Source: CAZSPL01 sp964608735 (lineage in GTDB: Bacteria > JAJVIF01 > JAPKYR01 > CAZSPL01). From it: DNA of 42,997 bases. This document shows, piece after piece, positions 16,336-24,871 of this stretch. The stretch is taken from NCBI GenBank assembly GCA_964608735.1, contig CAZSPL010000007.1:1-42997 (forward strand), read 5' to 3'. Both the position numbers and the translations under genes were made by a program. Each line of letters opens with the position of its first letter. Positions within the stretch are counted from its first letter, which is position 1. A model generated the notes under the pieces. It was not told where the DNA came from. It did not search any database and worked only from the letters and a program-made list of their open reading frames with translations.

Positions 16336-17148
16336 ATGCCAAACGAAATACCCGATTCGAATACAAACGACATTTCGGCCTCGCCCGATTCGCCGCCGAC
16401 GACAAAGCCCGCGCCGCCCGCGCATCTCAGAGCCGCCGCAGTGGCGCTTGTCATAATCGCAATCGCAATCGTAGGATACCAGCTCTACCGCGCATATTTC
16501 CAGGTCGAATTCGACCCATCCATCGTACGCCACGACGGTGATACACTCTACATCGTCGCCTTCGGCAATGTCGCTCCCGATGCCATGAACATCGCACGCT
16601 CGAATATCGAGCGCGTCTATCCCGAACTCGGAAAAATGCGGGCCGTCACGATGGATATCCCCCCCGATGCCCGCATCGCTCTCGAAGGCTCGAATATCAA
16701 ACCCGTTTCCGCCGACCGTCTTCTCGTGGCCATGGATGAGAATTCCGGCCGTATGCCCGGCCTGCTGAAAGCCATGGCTGTAATTGAGGAGCCTTTATAT
16801 TGTGAGGAAGCCGGCGCCGAATACGATATCTGGGGGCTGACAGATGCGGTCGGCGGTAGATTCGGCGTCGTGAGCACTACTTTAAAACGCAAGGAAATCG
16901 AAGATGAAGGCGCGAAGCCCGGCACGCGCGATTTCGCATTCCTCTTCGATCTATCACTCGGCAAGAGTGTGCTTCACGAATTCGGCCACCTGATGGGACT
17001 CAATCATTGCAAGGGAGGCATAGGATGTCCGATGGAAGTACTCTCCCCCCATTCAGCCCTCGTCGAACATGGCAATATCCTCTGCGAAAAGCATCGCTCC
17101 CAACTCCGTGAGCTCTACGAATCGTGGGGCATCGAGCCGGTCAAATAA
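16336..17148 (+). CDS. Membrane-anchored archaemetzincin-like zinc metalloprotease
   Basis: A 270-residue protein. A Pro/Ser-rich N-terminus of about 33 residues precedes one membrane helix (AAAVALVIIAIAIVGYQLY), so the catalytic part probably lies outside the cytoplasm. The zinc site HEFGHLMGLNHC near residues 219-230 is followed by a second Cys, then PM (the Met-turn), and later LCEKH. This closely follows the archaemetzincin pattern (HExxHxxGx3C, then C.M and CxxC). Here the first Cys-Cys spacing is one residue longer and the last Cys is His. Known archaemetzincins are usually soluble and their substrates are poorly known. ATG 16336 has an AAGGGG stretch upstream. Confidence 0.8.
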   Translation: MPNEIPDSNTNDISASPDSPPTTKPAPPAHLRAAAVALVIIAIAIVGYQLYRAYFQVEFDPSIVRHDGDTLYIVAFGNVAPDAMNIARSNIERVYPELGKMRAVTMDIPPDARIALEGSNIKPVSADRLLVAMDENSGRMPGLLKAMAVIEEPLYCEEAGAEYDIWGLTDAVGGRFGVVSTTLKRKEIEDEGAKPGTRDFAFLFDLSLGKSVLHEFGHLMGLNHCKGGIGCPMEVLSPHSALVEHGNILCEKHRSQLRELYESWGIEPVK

Positions 17149-17269
17149 ATCCATTATCAATCCCGAAATCTTCCTCCCTCTCACGCCGCCTGCTTCTGAA
17201 TCTCCCCTCCCCCCATTCCGCGATGCGGTCTTTCATCTCTCCCTCATCCCGCAATGCTGTCTTTCATCT

Positions 17270-17308
17270 CCCCCCCCACGCCTTGGCGTGGGGGGGATTA
17301 AGGGGGGG
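17270..17308 (+). repeat. C/G-run palindrome, copy 2
   Basis: A C-run plus CACGCC, loop TT, GGCGTG plus a G-run: 12 perfect base pairs, followed by ATTAAGGGGGGG. It differs from copy 1 in the loop and in ATTAA for ATTAC. Just upstream, GTCTTTCATCTC occurs twice 40 bases apart. Confidence 0.8.
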
Positions 17309-17401
17309 CCGCACTTGAATATACCCCCACGGGCTTTTATATTAGATAATGACGATTCACATCTAATACCATGTGAATACACGCTTCAAGGAGGATGCAT
17401 C

Positions 17402-19282
17402 GTGAATTACTTTAAAAGCCCGGGATTTATCCTTCCCATAATACTCGTTTCGATTATGGCGATACTCGCCGGATGCTCCACCGGCGCTGATATCAGTCCG
17501 GTTGCGCCGGCACCGATGAATGACGCGCGCATCGCCGATACATCGAACCATGTCCTCTGGGGATACTACCAGTTCAGCATCGACGCCGTCGCCGAAAAAG
17601 TCGATGTCGTCCCTCTTCGACAAACCGCCATGCATCTCAATGCCATGAAATATCTCGAAACCCCGACATCCACGCTCGTGAGCATCGAAAGCCCGCCGCA
17701 TTTTTATGACGGCAGCCTATTAATCGACATCGGGCTGACCCATCCGCTTCCGCAGAAATTATATACCGGCTTCGATGTCCGCGGCATCCTCATCAGCAGG
17801 GGAAGCGAGATCTTCGATGGGGGCTACATCCTGCCCGGGCTGAGCGATTTACGGCTCGAAGACGCCGATGGCTACACGCGTTACTGGAACCCGACCGAAT
17901 TCGGAGGCAGTGGTTACCAGGACGGTATCCTCGGCACTCCCAACGCGGTTGGCAACTTCAACGCCACGGTGAACGGGTACATGTATTTCGGTGACGATGT
18001 TGGCGTATATGATGAGCTCAGAGATATAGATACCGGAATGCGGGGGGCGTTTTCCACCGGCACCATGAATGTGCGGGAGTATGAAATTATTCTCGGTAAC
18101 AGCGGGCTCCTCTTCAACTACGCGGTGGATGCCTCGTGGGCGATGCCCGATCAAATCCCGCCGACGGTGCCCGATGACTTCGACCCCCAGAAGGCAAACT
18201 CCAAGGAAGCCTGGTTCGTGGACCCGCATGTAACAAGCTTCATCACCCCGGACGGAGGGGAGTGCACGCTGGACGTGGATGTTTACGACTGGCAGGGGAT
18301 GGCGACGATCGAGGGGGTTTATGTCCAGGCGCCCGATATATTCACCGGCACAAAGCAGTTCGGCAGCCCGGTCGACTACGGCGACTACGTGACCTACTCT
18401 ATCACATTTGCGAATGAGCTCGGTGGTTACGGCGAGTACCTTCCTATACTGGTTCGCGTAAGGGATACCGAGGCGGCGACGAATCCCTACCTCGAATCGT
18501 TCGTTTTCGGCTACGTTCCCATTGTCGATGTCGAGATTACTCTCGACGAAGATGAAGATTTCAAGACCCCGGGAACCGACTATGTATACGGTCGCGAGCC
18601 ATACGACCTCGGCTCGACCGCCGCCCCGGTGGATTATCTCGACACCAACGGCCCGTGGGATTTCACACAGATAGATTTCTCCGATGTCGATCACCGGATC
18701 GCGCTGGCCAAGAATGATCCGCTCGTCGCCGATTTCGTCAACGATTTCCCGGCGGCCGTAGAATACTTCTTCCTCGAAGGCGACCCCGAGACCGGTGTTT
18801 TCAGGGCGGAATCGCATAACCATTCCACCAACCAGTTGAATCTCCACGGCATAGTCACCAACGATGCGACACTCGGCACCATCGTATTCAGCACTCCCGC
18901 CACATACCAATACCCGATAAGCAAAACGACATCGTTCACCGTTCACAAGGAAATCACCATCATACCCTTCGTGCTTACGGCGATATTCGATTTCAAGGTG
19001 ACCGCCCTCGGCCAGGGATGGGCGAGGGTTCCCTATGATGACGGCGAATGGTTCAACGTGCTGCTCCTGCGAAACACGATTGAAATGTCAACAGGCGGGC
19101 TGGCGGGCGAAGGCTGGATGGCGACCTATCTCGCGTATGAATGGACTTCCGATGAGGGCGATGTTGTGGCCATGCTCGGCTCCAATAACGTCAAGGATGA
19201 ACCCGCGAATTTCAATGAAACGACTTATACCATCACCAGCGAATGCGAATTCGCCGCATTGCAGCAGATCAATAACTTTTAA
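17402..19282 (+). CDS. Module-sharing lipoprotein 4 with a distinct C-terminal domain
   Basis: A 626-residue lipoprotein. GTG 17402 follows AAGGAGG (17388-17394) by 7 bases and gives a clean signal peptide with lipobox LAGC (Cys25). A longer frame from 17069 would overlap the protease gene and is rejected. Residues of about 45-385 are the shared module (VLWGYYQF, MHLNAMKYLE, GFDVRGILIS, DADGYTRYWNPTEF, GYQDGILGTP, NGYMYFGDD). The C-terminal 240 residues differ from all other members: an acidic linker (LDEDEDFKTPG), then a mixed domain containing AVEYFFLEGDPETG and HGIVTNDATLGTIVF. I do not recognise it, and no PKD domain is evident. A GATAAT box at 17345-17350 could be its -10. Confidence 0.82.
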   Translation: MNYFKSPGFILPIILVSIMAILAGCSTGADISPVAPAPMNDARIADTSNHVLWGYYQFSIDAVAEKVDVVPLRQTAMHLNAMKYLETPTSTLVSIESPPHFYDGSLLIDIGLTHPLPQKLYTGFDVRGILISRGSEIFDGGYILPGLSDLRLEDADGYTRYWNPTEFGGSGYQDGILGTPNAVGNFNATVNGYMYFGDDVGVYDELRDIDTGMRGAFSTGTMNVREYEIILGNSGLLFNYAVDASWAMPDQIPPTVPDDFDPQKANSKEAWFVDPHVTSFITPDGGECTLDVDVYDWQGMATIEGVYVQAPDIFTGTKQFGSPVDYGDYVTYSITFANELGGYGEYLPILVRVRDTEAATNPYLESFVFGYVPIVDVEITLDEDEDFKTPGTDYVYGREPYDLGSTAAPVDYLDTNGPWDFTQIDFSDVDHRIALAKNDPLVADFVNDFPAAVEYFFLEGDPETGVFRAESHNHSTNQLNLHGIVTNDATLGTIVFSTPATYQYPISKTTSFTVHKEITIIPFVLTAIFDFKVTALGQGWARVPYDDGEWFNVLLLRNTIEMSTGGLAGEGWMATYLAYEWTSDEGDVVAMLGSNNVKDEPANFNETTYTITSECEFAALQQINNF

Positions 19283-19451
19283 GCCCGGTTTCCCGCGATA
19301 TCTTCCAACGCATATACCTGGTAGCCCTGGGTTGGAGCCATCCCGCTTTCCATGAATAAATGGGCTCCTACCCCGGGCGGTTGCCAAGCAACAGGACATC
19401 CGCTTAAAAATACGCCATTCGGAACTGTCCCCCTCAGCGGCGGTGTGTTTG
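19283..19451. other. Non-coding stretch with an imperfect inverted repeat
   Basis: Between 19319 and 19380, GGTAG...GGAGCC is mirrored by GGCTCCTACC around a spacer of about 30 bases, bordered by CCTGGG and CCCGGG. I see no gene here. It may be a diverged dispersed repeat and could fold on either strand. Confidence 0.4.
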
Positions 19452-19562
19452 CTATGGGATCGGATGCGCCCAGAGTATGAGCAGGGCTATCGCGAGCGCG
19501 ACGCCCGATAAAAGCGCTATTTTGCGCCCTTCAGATATCTTCCCGAACAACTTCTCGAACAT
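19452..19562 (-). CDS. Possible 36-residue single-helix membrane protein
   Basis: A short minus-strand frame from ATG 19562 to TAG 19452. It has a basic, amphipathic start (MFEKLFGKISEGRK) and then one strong hydrophobic helix (IALLSGVALAIALLILW) ending AHPIP. Codon choice (ATA, GCG, CTC) resembles the neighbouring genes, and GGTGATGG lies just upstream as a weak ribosome site. An in-frame TGA before the ATG fixes the start. It lies alone between two plus-strand genes. Coding status is inference; it could be chance. Confidence 0.4.
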   Translation of the reverse strand: MFEKLFGKISEGRKIALLSGVALAIALLILWAHPIP

Positions 19563-19689
19563 CTTCCATCACCATCCGCCGGATTTGGCGTCCTGCAATA
19601 GTGTCCTCAATCCGGACGGGCAGGGGATTAAACAACCTGAAAAAATGCCCTTGCAACGGGGAATTTCCCGGCCCCGTGACAGGCACCTG

Positions 19690-19698
19690 TGATAAAAT
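19690..19698 (+). promoter_or_regulatory. Extended -10 promoter for the glycosyltransferase gene
   Basis: TGATAAAAT. The predicted start near 19705 leaves a leader of about 5 bases before ATG 19710. A perfect short palindrome (ACAGG, CA, CCTGT at 19680-19690) overlaps its upstream edge and could be an operator or part of a GACAGGCACC-type repeat. Confidence 0.5.
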
Positions 19699-19709
19699 CA
19701 CCGCGTAAA

Positions 19710-21500
19710 ATGGCTGCTCCGGAAAATATGGATAACGGCATCCCCCTTGAGGTCGGAGAAACCGATGTCCCGCTCGCCGGCGTTTTCCGCCCGTGGATGA
19801 TAGTACTCGGCCTTCTTATTGTCGCCGCATACCAGTTTCATTTCATCAATTTCACCTGGGACGACCCGTTCATCACGTGGCGCTATGCCGAGAACTTCGC
19901 GCACGGACATGGCCTCGTGTTCAACATCGGCGAACGGGTCGAGGGATATTCCAACCTCCTCTATGTCCTGCTGTTCGCGCTGCTCGCGAAGCTGCATATT
20001 TACTGGTGTGAGCTGAGGCTCGTATATCCCGCAAAGATAATCGGCTCGATAACATCCCTCGCGCTGATATGGCTTACCGTGAAATACTCGGTGAAGCTCG
20101 ATTCATTCCGGCGGCTAAGCTATCCGAAAGCCGCGTTGATAATCGGATTCATCGCCGTATCCAATATTTTCCTTCACCTGTGGGCCATGTGCGGCATGGA
20201 AACCATCCTCTATCCCTTCCTCGTGCTGCTTGCCGACCTCGTTCTCATAAGCGGGATCGAGGCGCATGGCGAAGCGCGCAAGCCGAAATTCATCTATGCG
20301 GGCGTTATATTCTTCCTCGCATGCATCACGCGTCCCGACGGTTTCATAATGGCCCTTTCAGCCCTGCTGTTCGTCTTTTTCACCATCAAGCGCAAACGCA
20401 TGACCGTGATGGAAGGCCTGCATGTGCTGCTCGCATGGCTGATACCGTCGCTCATAGTACTCGGATGGCGCTACTCATATTATGGCGACATCTTCCCCAT
20501 GAGCTACTACTCCAAGGCGACCGGCGGGTTTGAACAAATCCGCGCCGGCGGATACCAGTGGTGGTTCGGCGTAAACCAGGTGCTCGGGTACTGGATATTG
20601 TTCGCGGTCATGTATGTGCCGATATTCACGCGGCGCGGCAATGTCGGGGCGGCATATTTCCTTCTCTTCTGCCAGACCCTTTTCTATCAATTCTACATCG
20701 TCTATTCCGGATTCGATTTCCTCTGGGCGAACAGGTTTTTCACGCACATGCTTCCACTGCTCGAACTGATGCTGTTCGCGGGGATATGCGAGATATTCCG
20801 CTTCGACCCGAGCTTCCAGCGCGAAATCACCAACTGGGTATCGTATGAGAAGAACCGTCTGCGCGCAATCGCGCTTATGCTCGGCATACTCGCTGTGCTC
20901 GGGTATTCCGGCAATGCCGGTTTCTACAAGTTGTCACACTGGAATTTCCAGTCCGGGTTCAAGACCGGGCTTCATCCCGAATGGGTGCTCCCGGCGTATT
21001 ACGACACCGGCATCTGGATGAAAGCCGAGCTCGAACCCACCGACCGCGTCGCTATCGGCGATATCGGCCTCATCCCCTATATCAGCGGCGTACAGGTGCT
21101 CGACTGCTTCGGCCTCGCCGATGAATACATCGCCAAGCTGCCGGGGGATTTCTTCTACGAGAGATTCGACATCGACTATATCCTCGGCGAGAAGCCGGGA
21201 CACAATGAAACACCGCCGGATTACATCGTGTTGATGGGCTACCTCGTTCATGGCGGGAGGGATTTTAATCCGGCAGCGGATAAGTTCCTTTATATGTCGG
21301 CGCTCTGGGCGGATAGTCGGTTCCATGAGAATTACGAGCTGGTGAAGCGGATAGATTTTTTCCTCGTCTACAAGCATCGCGGCCTTGACCGCGGCCCCGT
21401 GGCCGATGAAGCCACGAAGCGGTGGTACTCGGGGGTCAGCGAAGAAGGCGAAGACCCGCTTTCCGAAGCCGACTACATTGCTCCCTACCTCTCCGAATAA
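19710..21500 (+). CDS. GT-C type membrane glycosyltransferase
   Basis: A 596-residue polytopic protein with about ten membrane helices. The first helix (MIVLGLLIVAAYQFHFI) is followed by DDPFITWRYAENF, then HGLVFNIGERVEGYSNLLY. This is the hallmark first loop of GT-C mannosyl or arabinosyl transferases, in which the paired acidic residues are catalytic and act on polyprenyl-phosphate sugars on the outer face. ITRPDGF and YGDIFPMSYYSK in later loops also fit that family. A soluble C-terminal part starts near residue 430 (VAIGDIGLIPYISG, DCFGLADEYIA). ATG 19710 is chosen over GTG 19689 because the -10 box lies between them. The donor and acceptor are unknown. Confidence 0.82.
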   Translation: MAAPENMDNGIPLEVGETDVPLAGVFRPWMIVLGLLIVAAYQFHFINFTWDDPFITWRYAENFAHGHGLVFNIGERVEGYSNLLYVLLFALLAKLHIYWCELRLVYPAKIIGSITSLALIWLTVKYSVKLDSFRRLSYPKAALIIGFIAVSNIFLHLWAMCGMETILYPFLVLLADLVLISGIEAHGEARKPKFIYAGVIFFLACITRPDGFIMALSALLFVFFTIKRKRMTVMEGLHVLLAWLIPSLIVLGWRYSYYGDIFPMSYYSKATGGFEQIRAGGYQWWFGVNQVLGYWILFAVMYVPIFTRRGNVGAAYFLLFCQTLFYQFYIVYSGFDFLWANRFFTHMLPLLELMLFAGICEIFRFDPSFQREITNWVSYEKNRLRAIALMLGILAVLGYSGNAGFYKLSHWNFQSGFKTGLHPEWVLPAYYDTGIWMKAELEPTDRVAIGDIGLIPYISGVQVLDCFGLADEYIAKLPGDFFYERFDIDYILGEKPGHNETPPDYIVLMGYLVHGGRDFNPAADKFLYMSALWADSRFHENYELVKRIDFFLVYKHRGLDRGPVADEATKRWYSGVSEEGEDPLSEADYIAPYLSE

Positions 21501-21503
21501 TTT

Positions 21504-21542
21504 GGGGACAGGCACGGGGACAGTCCCCTCATTTTATTTGCA
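21504..21542 (+). repeat. GACAGGCAC-type repeat directly after a stop codon
   Basis: GGGGACAGGCACGGGGACAG begins three bases after the TAA at 21498-21500 and closes with TCCCC; GGGGAC...GTCCCC can pair. It ends CCCCTCATTTTATTTGCA, which recurs at 29424-29441. The first 16 bases recur at 24644-24659. Confidence 0.75.
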
Positions 21543-21648
21543 GCAATATTAAAGCCACTTGGGTCTGTGGACGGGTACCGGACGATTTCTCAAACGGCGC
21601 GGGGGCTGGTATCCTTTATGGCAATGGGGAATTTGAAGTGAGGATGAC

Positions 21649-24642
21649 ATGCGTGACCGTGCGATAGAAGCTATTGTGGGACGCCGCGAGCAGGAGACAG
21701 TACCGCTGTCGTCCTTGATGCCGAGGCGGGTCAGGGATGTGCTCCTGGTGTCGAGTATTTACGACTCGTACACGTTCGAGGAAGACGGTCAACTGAACGA
21801 ACTGCTGTTCTCGGAGTACCTCGCGCTGAACCTGCGCTATGCGCCGCGCATAGAGCGTGTTTCCACCGCCGCCGAAGCCCTCGACCTGCTCGGGAAGGAA
21901 AAATTCGACCTCGTGATTTCGATGCTCCGCGTCGGGGGGATGGATGTCATTGAATTCTGTGAATCGGTCAACTCGATGGTTCGCGACTTGCCGGTGGTGT
22001 TGCTTGCATACAACACGCGGGAACTGCCGATGCTCGAATCGATGACCGAGCTTCCCGCGATGGACAAGGTTTTCGTCTGGCATGGCGATGTGAGGCTCTT
22101 TCTCGCGATTATCAAATCAGTGGAAGACAGGTGGAATGCCTGGCACGATGCGAGGGTGGCGGGAGTTCAAAGCATCATTCTTATCGAAGATTCGCCGCAG
22201 TTCTACTCATCATATCTTCCCATGCTCTACACCGAGCTCGTTCTCCAGACCCAGGCGCTGCTGTCCGACGGCATAAACCGCACGCAACAGCTTATGCGTA
22301 TGAGAGCGAGACCCAAGGTCCTGCTCGCGACATCATACGAAGAGGGCCTCAAGCTGTATAAGGATTATGGCGATTTCGTACTCGGCGTTATTGTCGATGC
22401 CGAATGCGCGCGCGAAGGATGTATCGACCCCGACGCCGGTCTCGATTTCGTGAGGATGGTCAAGGAGCACACCCCAGATAAACCGGTGCTGGTGCAGTCG
22501 TCGGAACATAAATACAGGCAGGCCGCGGAATCGCTCGGCGCGCATTTTATAAACAAGAACTCACCGAGCCTGTTGCAGGACGTGCGCGATTTCATGCGCA
22601 GCGACCTCGGGTTCGGGGCTTTCGTCTTCAGGATGCCGGATGGCGAGTTCGTGGGCGTCGCATCCGACCTCAGGGGGCTCATCGAGGCGCTGAAGGAAAT
22701 ACCTGATGAGTCCCTCATATATCATGCGCGAAGGAACGATTTCTCGTCGTGGCTCAGGGCGCGTACCGAATTTGACCTGGCGAAAGCGCTCCGTCCGCGT
22801 CGCGTGGAGGAGTTTGAGGATGTCGAATCCATCCGGCAGTATCTCCTTGATGCCGTCGAGAAATACCGGCAGATGGCGCAGGCGGGGGTCGTGGCCGAAT
22901 TCTCACGCGAGATATTCCATACCGGGAGCAAGTTTGTAAAAATCGGCACCGGGTCGCTCGGTGGCAAGGGCAGGGGCCTGGCATTCATAAACTCCCTGCT
23001 TAACAAATATAAAATCGCCGAACACATCGAGGGCATAAGAATTACCGTGCCCCCCACCACCGTCCTGACGACGGACATCTTCGACCAATTCATGCAGTCA
23101 CCGGGCCTGATAGAACTCGTCCTCAAGGAATGCGGCGATGAGAATGTCATCGAGGCGTTCGGGAATGCATCGCTGCCGAAATACGTCGTCGATTCGCTGA
23201 GGATCTTCCTCGAAATGGTCAAGTATCCCCTCGCCGTGCGTTCGTCGAGCCTGCTGGAGGATGCGTCATCGCAGCCTTTCGCGGGGATTTACAGGACTTA
23301 CATGATTCCCAACAGCGACGAAAACATCGAAGTACGCCTCGATGAATTATGCACCGCGATAAAAATGGTGTATGCGTCGATATACTGCGCTGAATCGCGA
23401 AGCTATATCGAGATGACCCCCAACCGGCTCGAAGAAGAAAAGATGGCGGTTGTGATACAGCAGGTCGTCGGGAGACATCATGAAAATTACCTGTATCCCG
23501 ATATCTCCGGCGTCGCGAGATCTTATGACTATTACCCGATGGAAGGGACGAAAGCGGAGGATGGCATTGCCGATGTCGCCCTGGGGCTGGGAAAAATCGT
23601 CGTCGACGGCGGGAAGTGTGTGCGGTTTTCACCGAAACATCCGCAGAAGCTCTACCAGTTCTCCAATCCCGAGGATTACCTCGAGCACTCGCAGAAACAA
23701 TTCTATGCCCTCGATTTGAACATACCCGCGCCGGATTGGGGCGTGCCCGATGGTTCCGAAGCTAACCTCGCGCTGCTCAACCTGAAAGCCGCCGAGGAGC
23801 ATGGCACGCTCGACTCCGTGGGGTCGGTGTATTCACCGGAGAACGATGCGGTATATGACGGCATCACGAGGCCGGGCGTAAGGCTTGTAACCATGTCGGG
23901 CGTGCTGAAGAGCGGGGTTCTTCCGCTCGGCGAGGCGTTGTCTTTCCTTCTCGATGTCGGTTCAGCGGGCTTCTCGTGCCCGGTCGAGATTGAGTTCGCC
24001 GCCAACCTTCGCCGGAAGCCGGGAGAGAAACATGAATTCGCGTTCCTGCAGATAAGGCCCCTTGCGTTCGGTTTCGAGTCGAAGGAATTCCACCTCGGGG
24101 AGATCGAGCGGGACCACGCCATATGCATTTCCCACAACGCCCTCGGGCACGGTTTTTTCGATGGTATCCGCGATATCGTCTACATCCCGCGGAGAAGCTT
24201 CACCGCCGACAGGACCGTGGAAATGGCGCAGGAGATCGAGCGATTGAACAACAAACTGAATGCGGACCATCGCTCATACCTGCTTATCGGTCCGGGACGA
24301 TGGGGAACGAGCGACCGGTTCGCGGGCGTGCCGGTCACATGGTCGCAGATATCGGGCGTCAGATTGATGGTTGAAACCGACTTGAAAGGAACAAACGCCC
24401 CGCCATCGCAGGGAACACATTTCTTCCACAACATCACATCTCTTGGCGTGGGCTATATCACCCTCGATTCGAAGGCGACGGAGAATTTCCTCGACCAGGC
24501 GTGGCTCGACGACCAGCCTGCCGTTGAAGAAGGACAGTTCACAAGGCACATCGCTTTCGATGAGCCGCTGAATATCGTGCTCGATTCACGGAGCAGGTTC
24601 GGCGTGATAATGAAACCGGGCCACCGCGTCCCGATAAATTAA
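21649..24642 (+). CDS. Double receiver-domain protein fused to a PPDK/PEP-synthase ATP-grasp domain
   Basis: A 997-residue cytoplasmic protein. Residues of about 28-140 resemble a receiver domain, but the phosphoacceptor region reads FDLVISMLRVGGMD, without the usual Asp. Residues of about 172-330 look like a second receiver with acidic pair ED near 179, candidate phosphoacceptor Asp (VIVDAE, about 250), a Ser (VQSSEH) and Lys (INKN). From about residue 425 it has the PPDK N-terminal ATP-grasp fold: GSLGGKGRGLAF, LAVRSSSLLEDASSQPFAG and KMAVVIQQVVG. It lacks the swivelling phosphohistidine domain and the PEP-binding barrel of PEP synthase, so that full reaction is unlikely. The C-terminus (LLIGPGRWGTSDRF) is conserved-looking. 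AAGTGAGG precedes ATG 21649. A phospho-signal-controlled phosphotransferase is inference. Confidence 0.85.
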   Translation: MRDRAIEAIVGRREQETVPLSSLMPRRVRDVLLVSSIYDSYTFEEDGQLNELLFSEYLALNLRYAPRIERVSTAAEALDLLGKEKFDLVISMLRVGGMDVIEFCESVNSMVRDLPVVLLAYNTRELPMLESMTELPAMDKVFVWHGDVRLFLAIIKSVEDRWNAWHDARVAGVQSIILIEDSPQFYSSYLPMLYTELVLQTQALLSDGINRTQQLMRMRARPKVLLATSYEEGLKLYKDYGDFVLGVIVDAECAREGCIDPDAGLDFVRMVKEHTPDKPVLVQSSEHKYRQAAESLGAHFINKNSPSLLQDVRDFMRSDLGFGAFVFRMPDGEFVGVASDLRGLIEALKEIPDESLIYHARRNDFSSWLRARTEFDLAKALRPRRVEEFEDVESIRQYLLDAVEKYRQMAQAGVVAEFSREIFHTGSKFVKIGTGSLGGKGRGLAFINSLLNKYKIAEHIEGIRITVPPTTVLTTDIFDQFMQSPGLIELVLKECGDENVIEAFGNASLPKYVVDSLRIFLEMVKYPLAVRSSSLLEDASSQPFAGIYRTYMIPNSDENIEVRLDELCTAIKMVYASIYCAESRSYIEMTPNRLEEEKMAVVIQQVVGRHHENYLYPDISGVARSYDYYPMEGTKAEDGIADVALGLGKIVVDGGKCVRFSPKHPQKLYQFSNPEDYLEHSQKQFYALDLNIPAPDWGVPDGSEANLALLNLKAAEEHGTLDSVGSVYSPENDAVYDGITRPGVRLVTMSGVLKSGVLPLGEALSFLLDVGSAGFSCPVEIEFAANLRRKPGEKHEFAFLQIRPLAFGFESKEFHLGEIERDHAICISHNALGHGFFDGIRDIVYIPRRSFTADRTVEMAQEIERLNNKLNADHRSYLLIGPGRWGTSDRFAGVPVTWSQISGVRLMVETDLKGTNAPPSQGTHFFHNITSLGVGYITLDSKATENFLDQAWLDDQPAVEEGQFTRHIAFDEPLNIVLDSRSRFGVIMKPGHRVPIN

Positions 24643-24643
24643 T

Positions 24644-24659
24644 GGGGACAGGCACGGGA
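24644..24659 (+). repeat. GACAGGCAC-type repeat, short copy
   Basis: GGGGACAGGCACGGGA lies immediately after the TAA of the gene ending at 24642, in the same position relative to the stop as the copy at 21504. Confidence 0.65.
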
Positions 24660-24755
24660 ACCGTACACCGTAGTGACATTAGCTTCCTACAGTACGCATA
24701 AAACCCTATAAAATAATACCAACACGCAATATCCCGGCTATTTCGCCCCTGATTG

Positions 24756-24761
24756 TATAAT
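24756..24761 (+). promoter_or_regulatory. -10 box upstream of lipoprotein 5
   Basis: TATAAT preceded directly by TTG, about 110 bases before ATG 24872. The implied leader is roughly 100 bases and I see no recognised riboswitch in it. Confidence 0.45.
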
Positions 24762-24871
24762 TTTCATCGGCCCGGGCATCAAAGTACTTGGGCGACGATT
24801 TTCAATATCAACCATCCATTCATACAACTGGTCTGCGGCAAAAGGGAAAAGGTATTTATGAGGAGGAATTG

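Noticed and set aside
17849..18946. 365-residue minus-strand open frame opposite lipoprotein 4
   Set aside because: The plus frame has signal peptide, ribosome site and family motifs; the minus frame has none.
21649..24642. Complete phosphoenolpyruvate synthase
   Set aside because: Only the ATP-grasp half is recognisable; the phosphohistidine and PEP-binding domains are missing.
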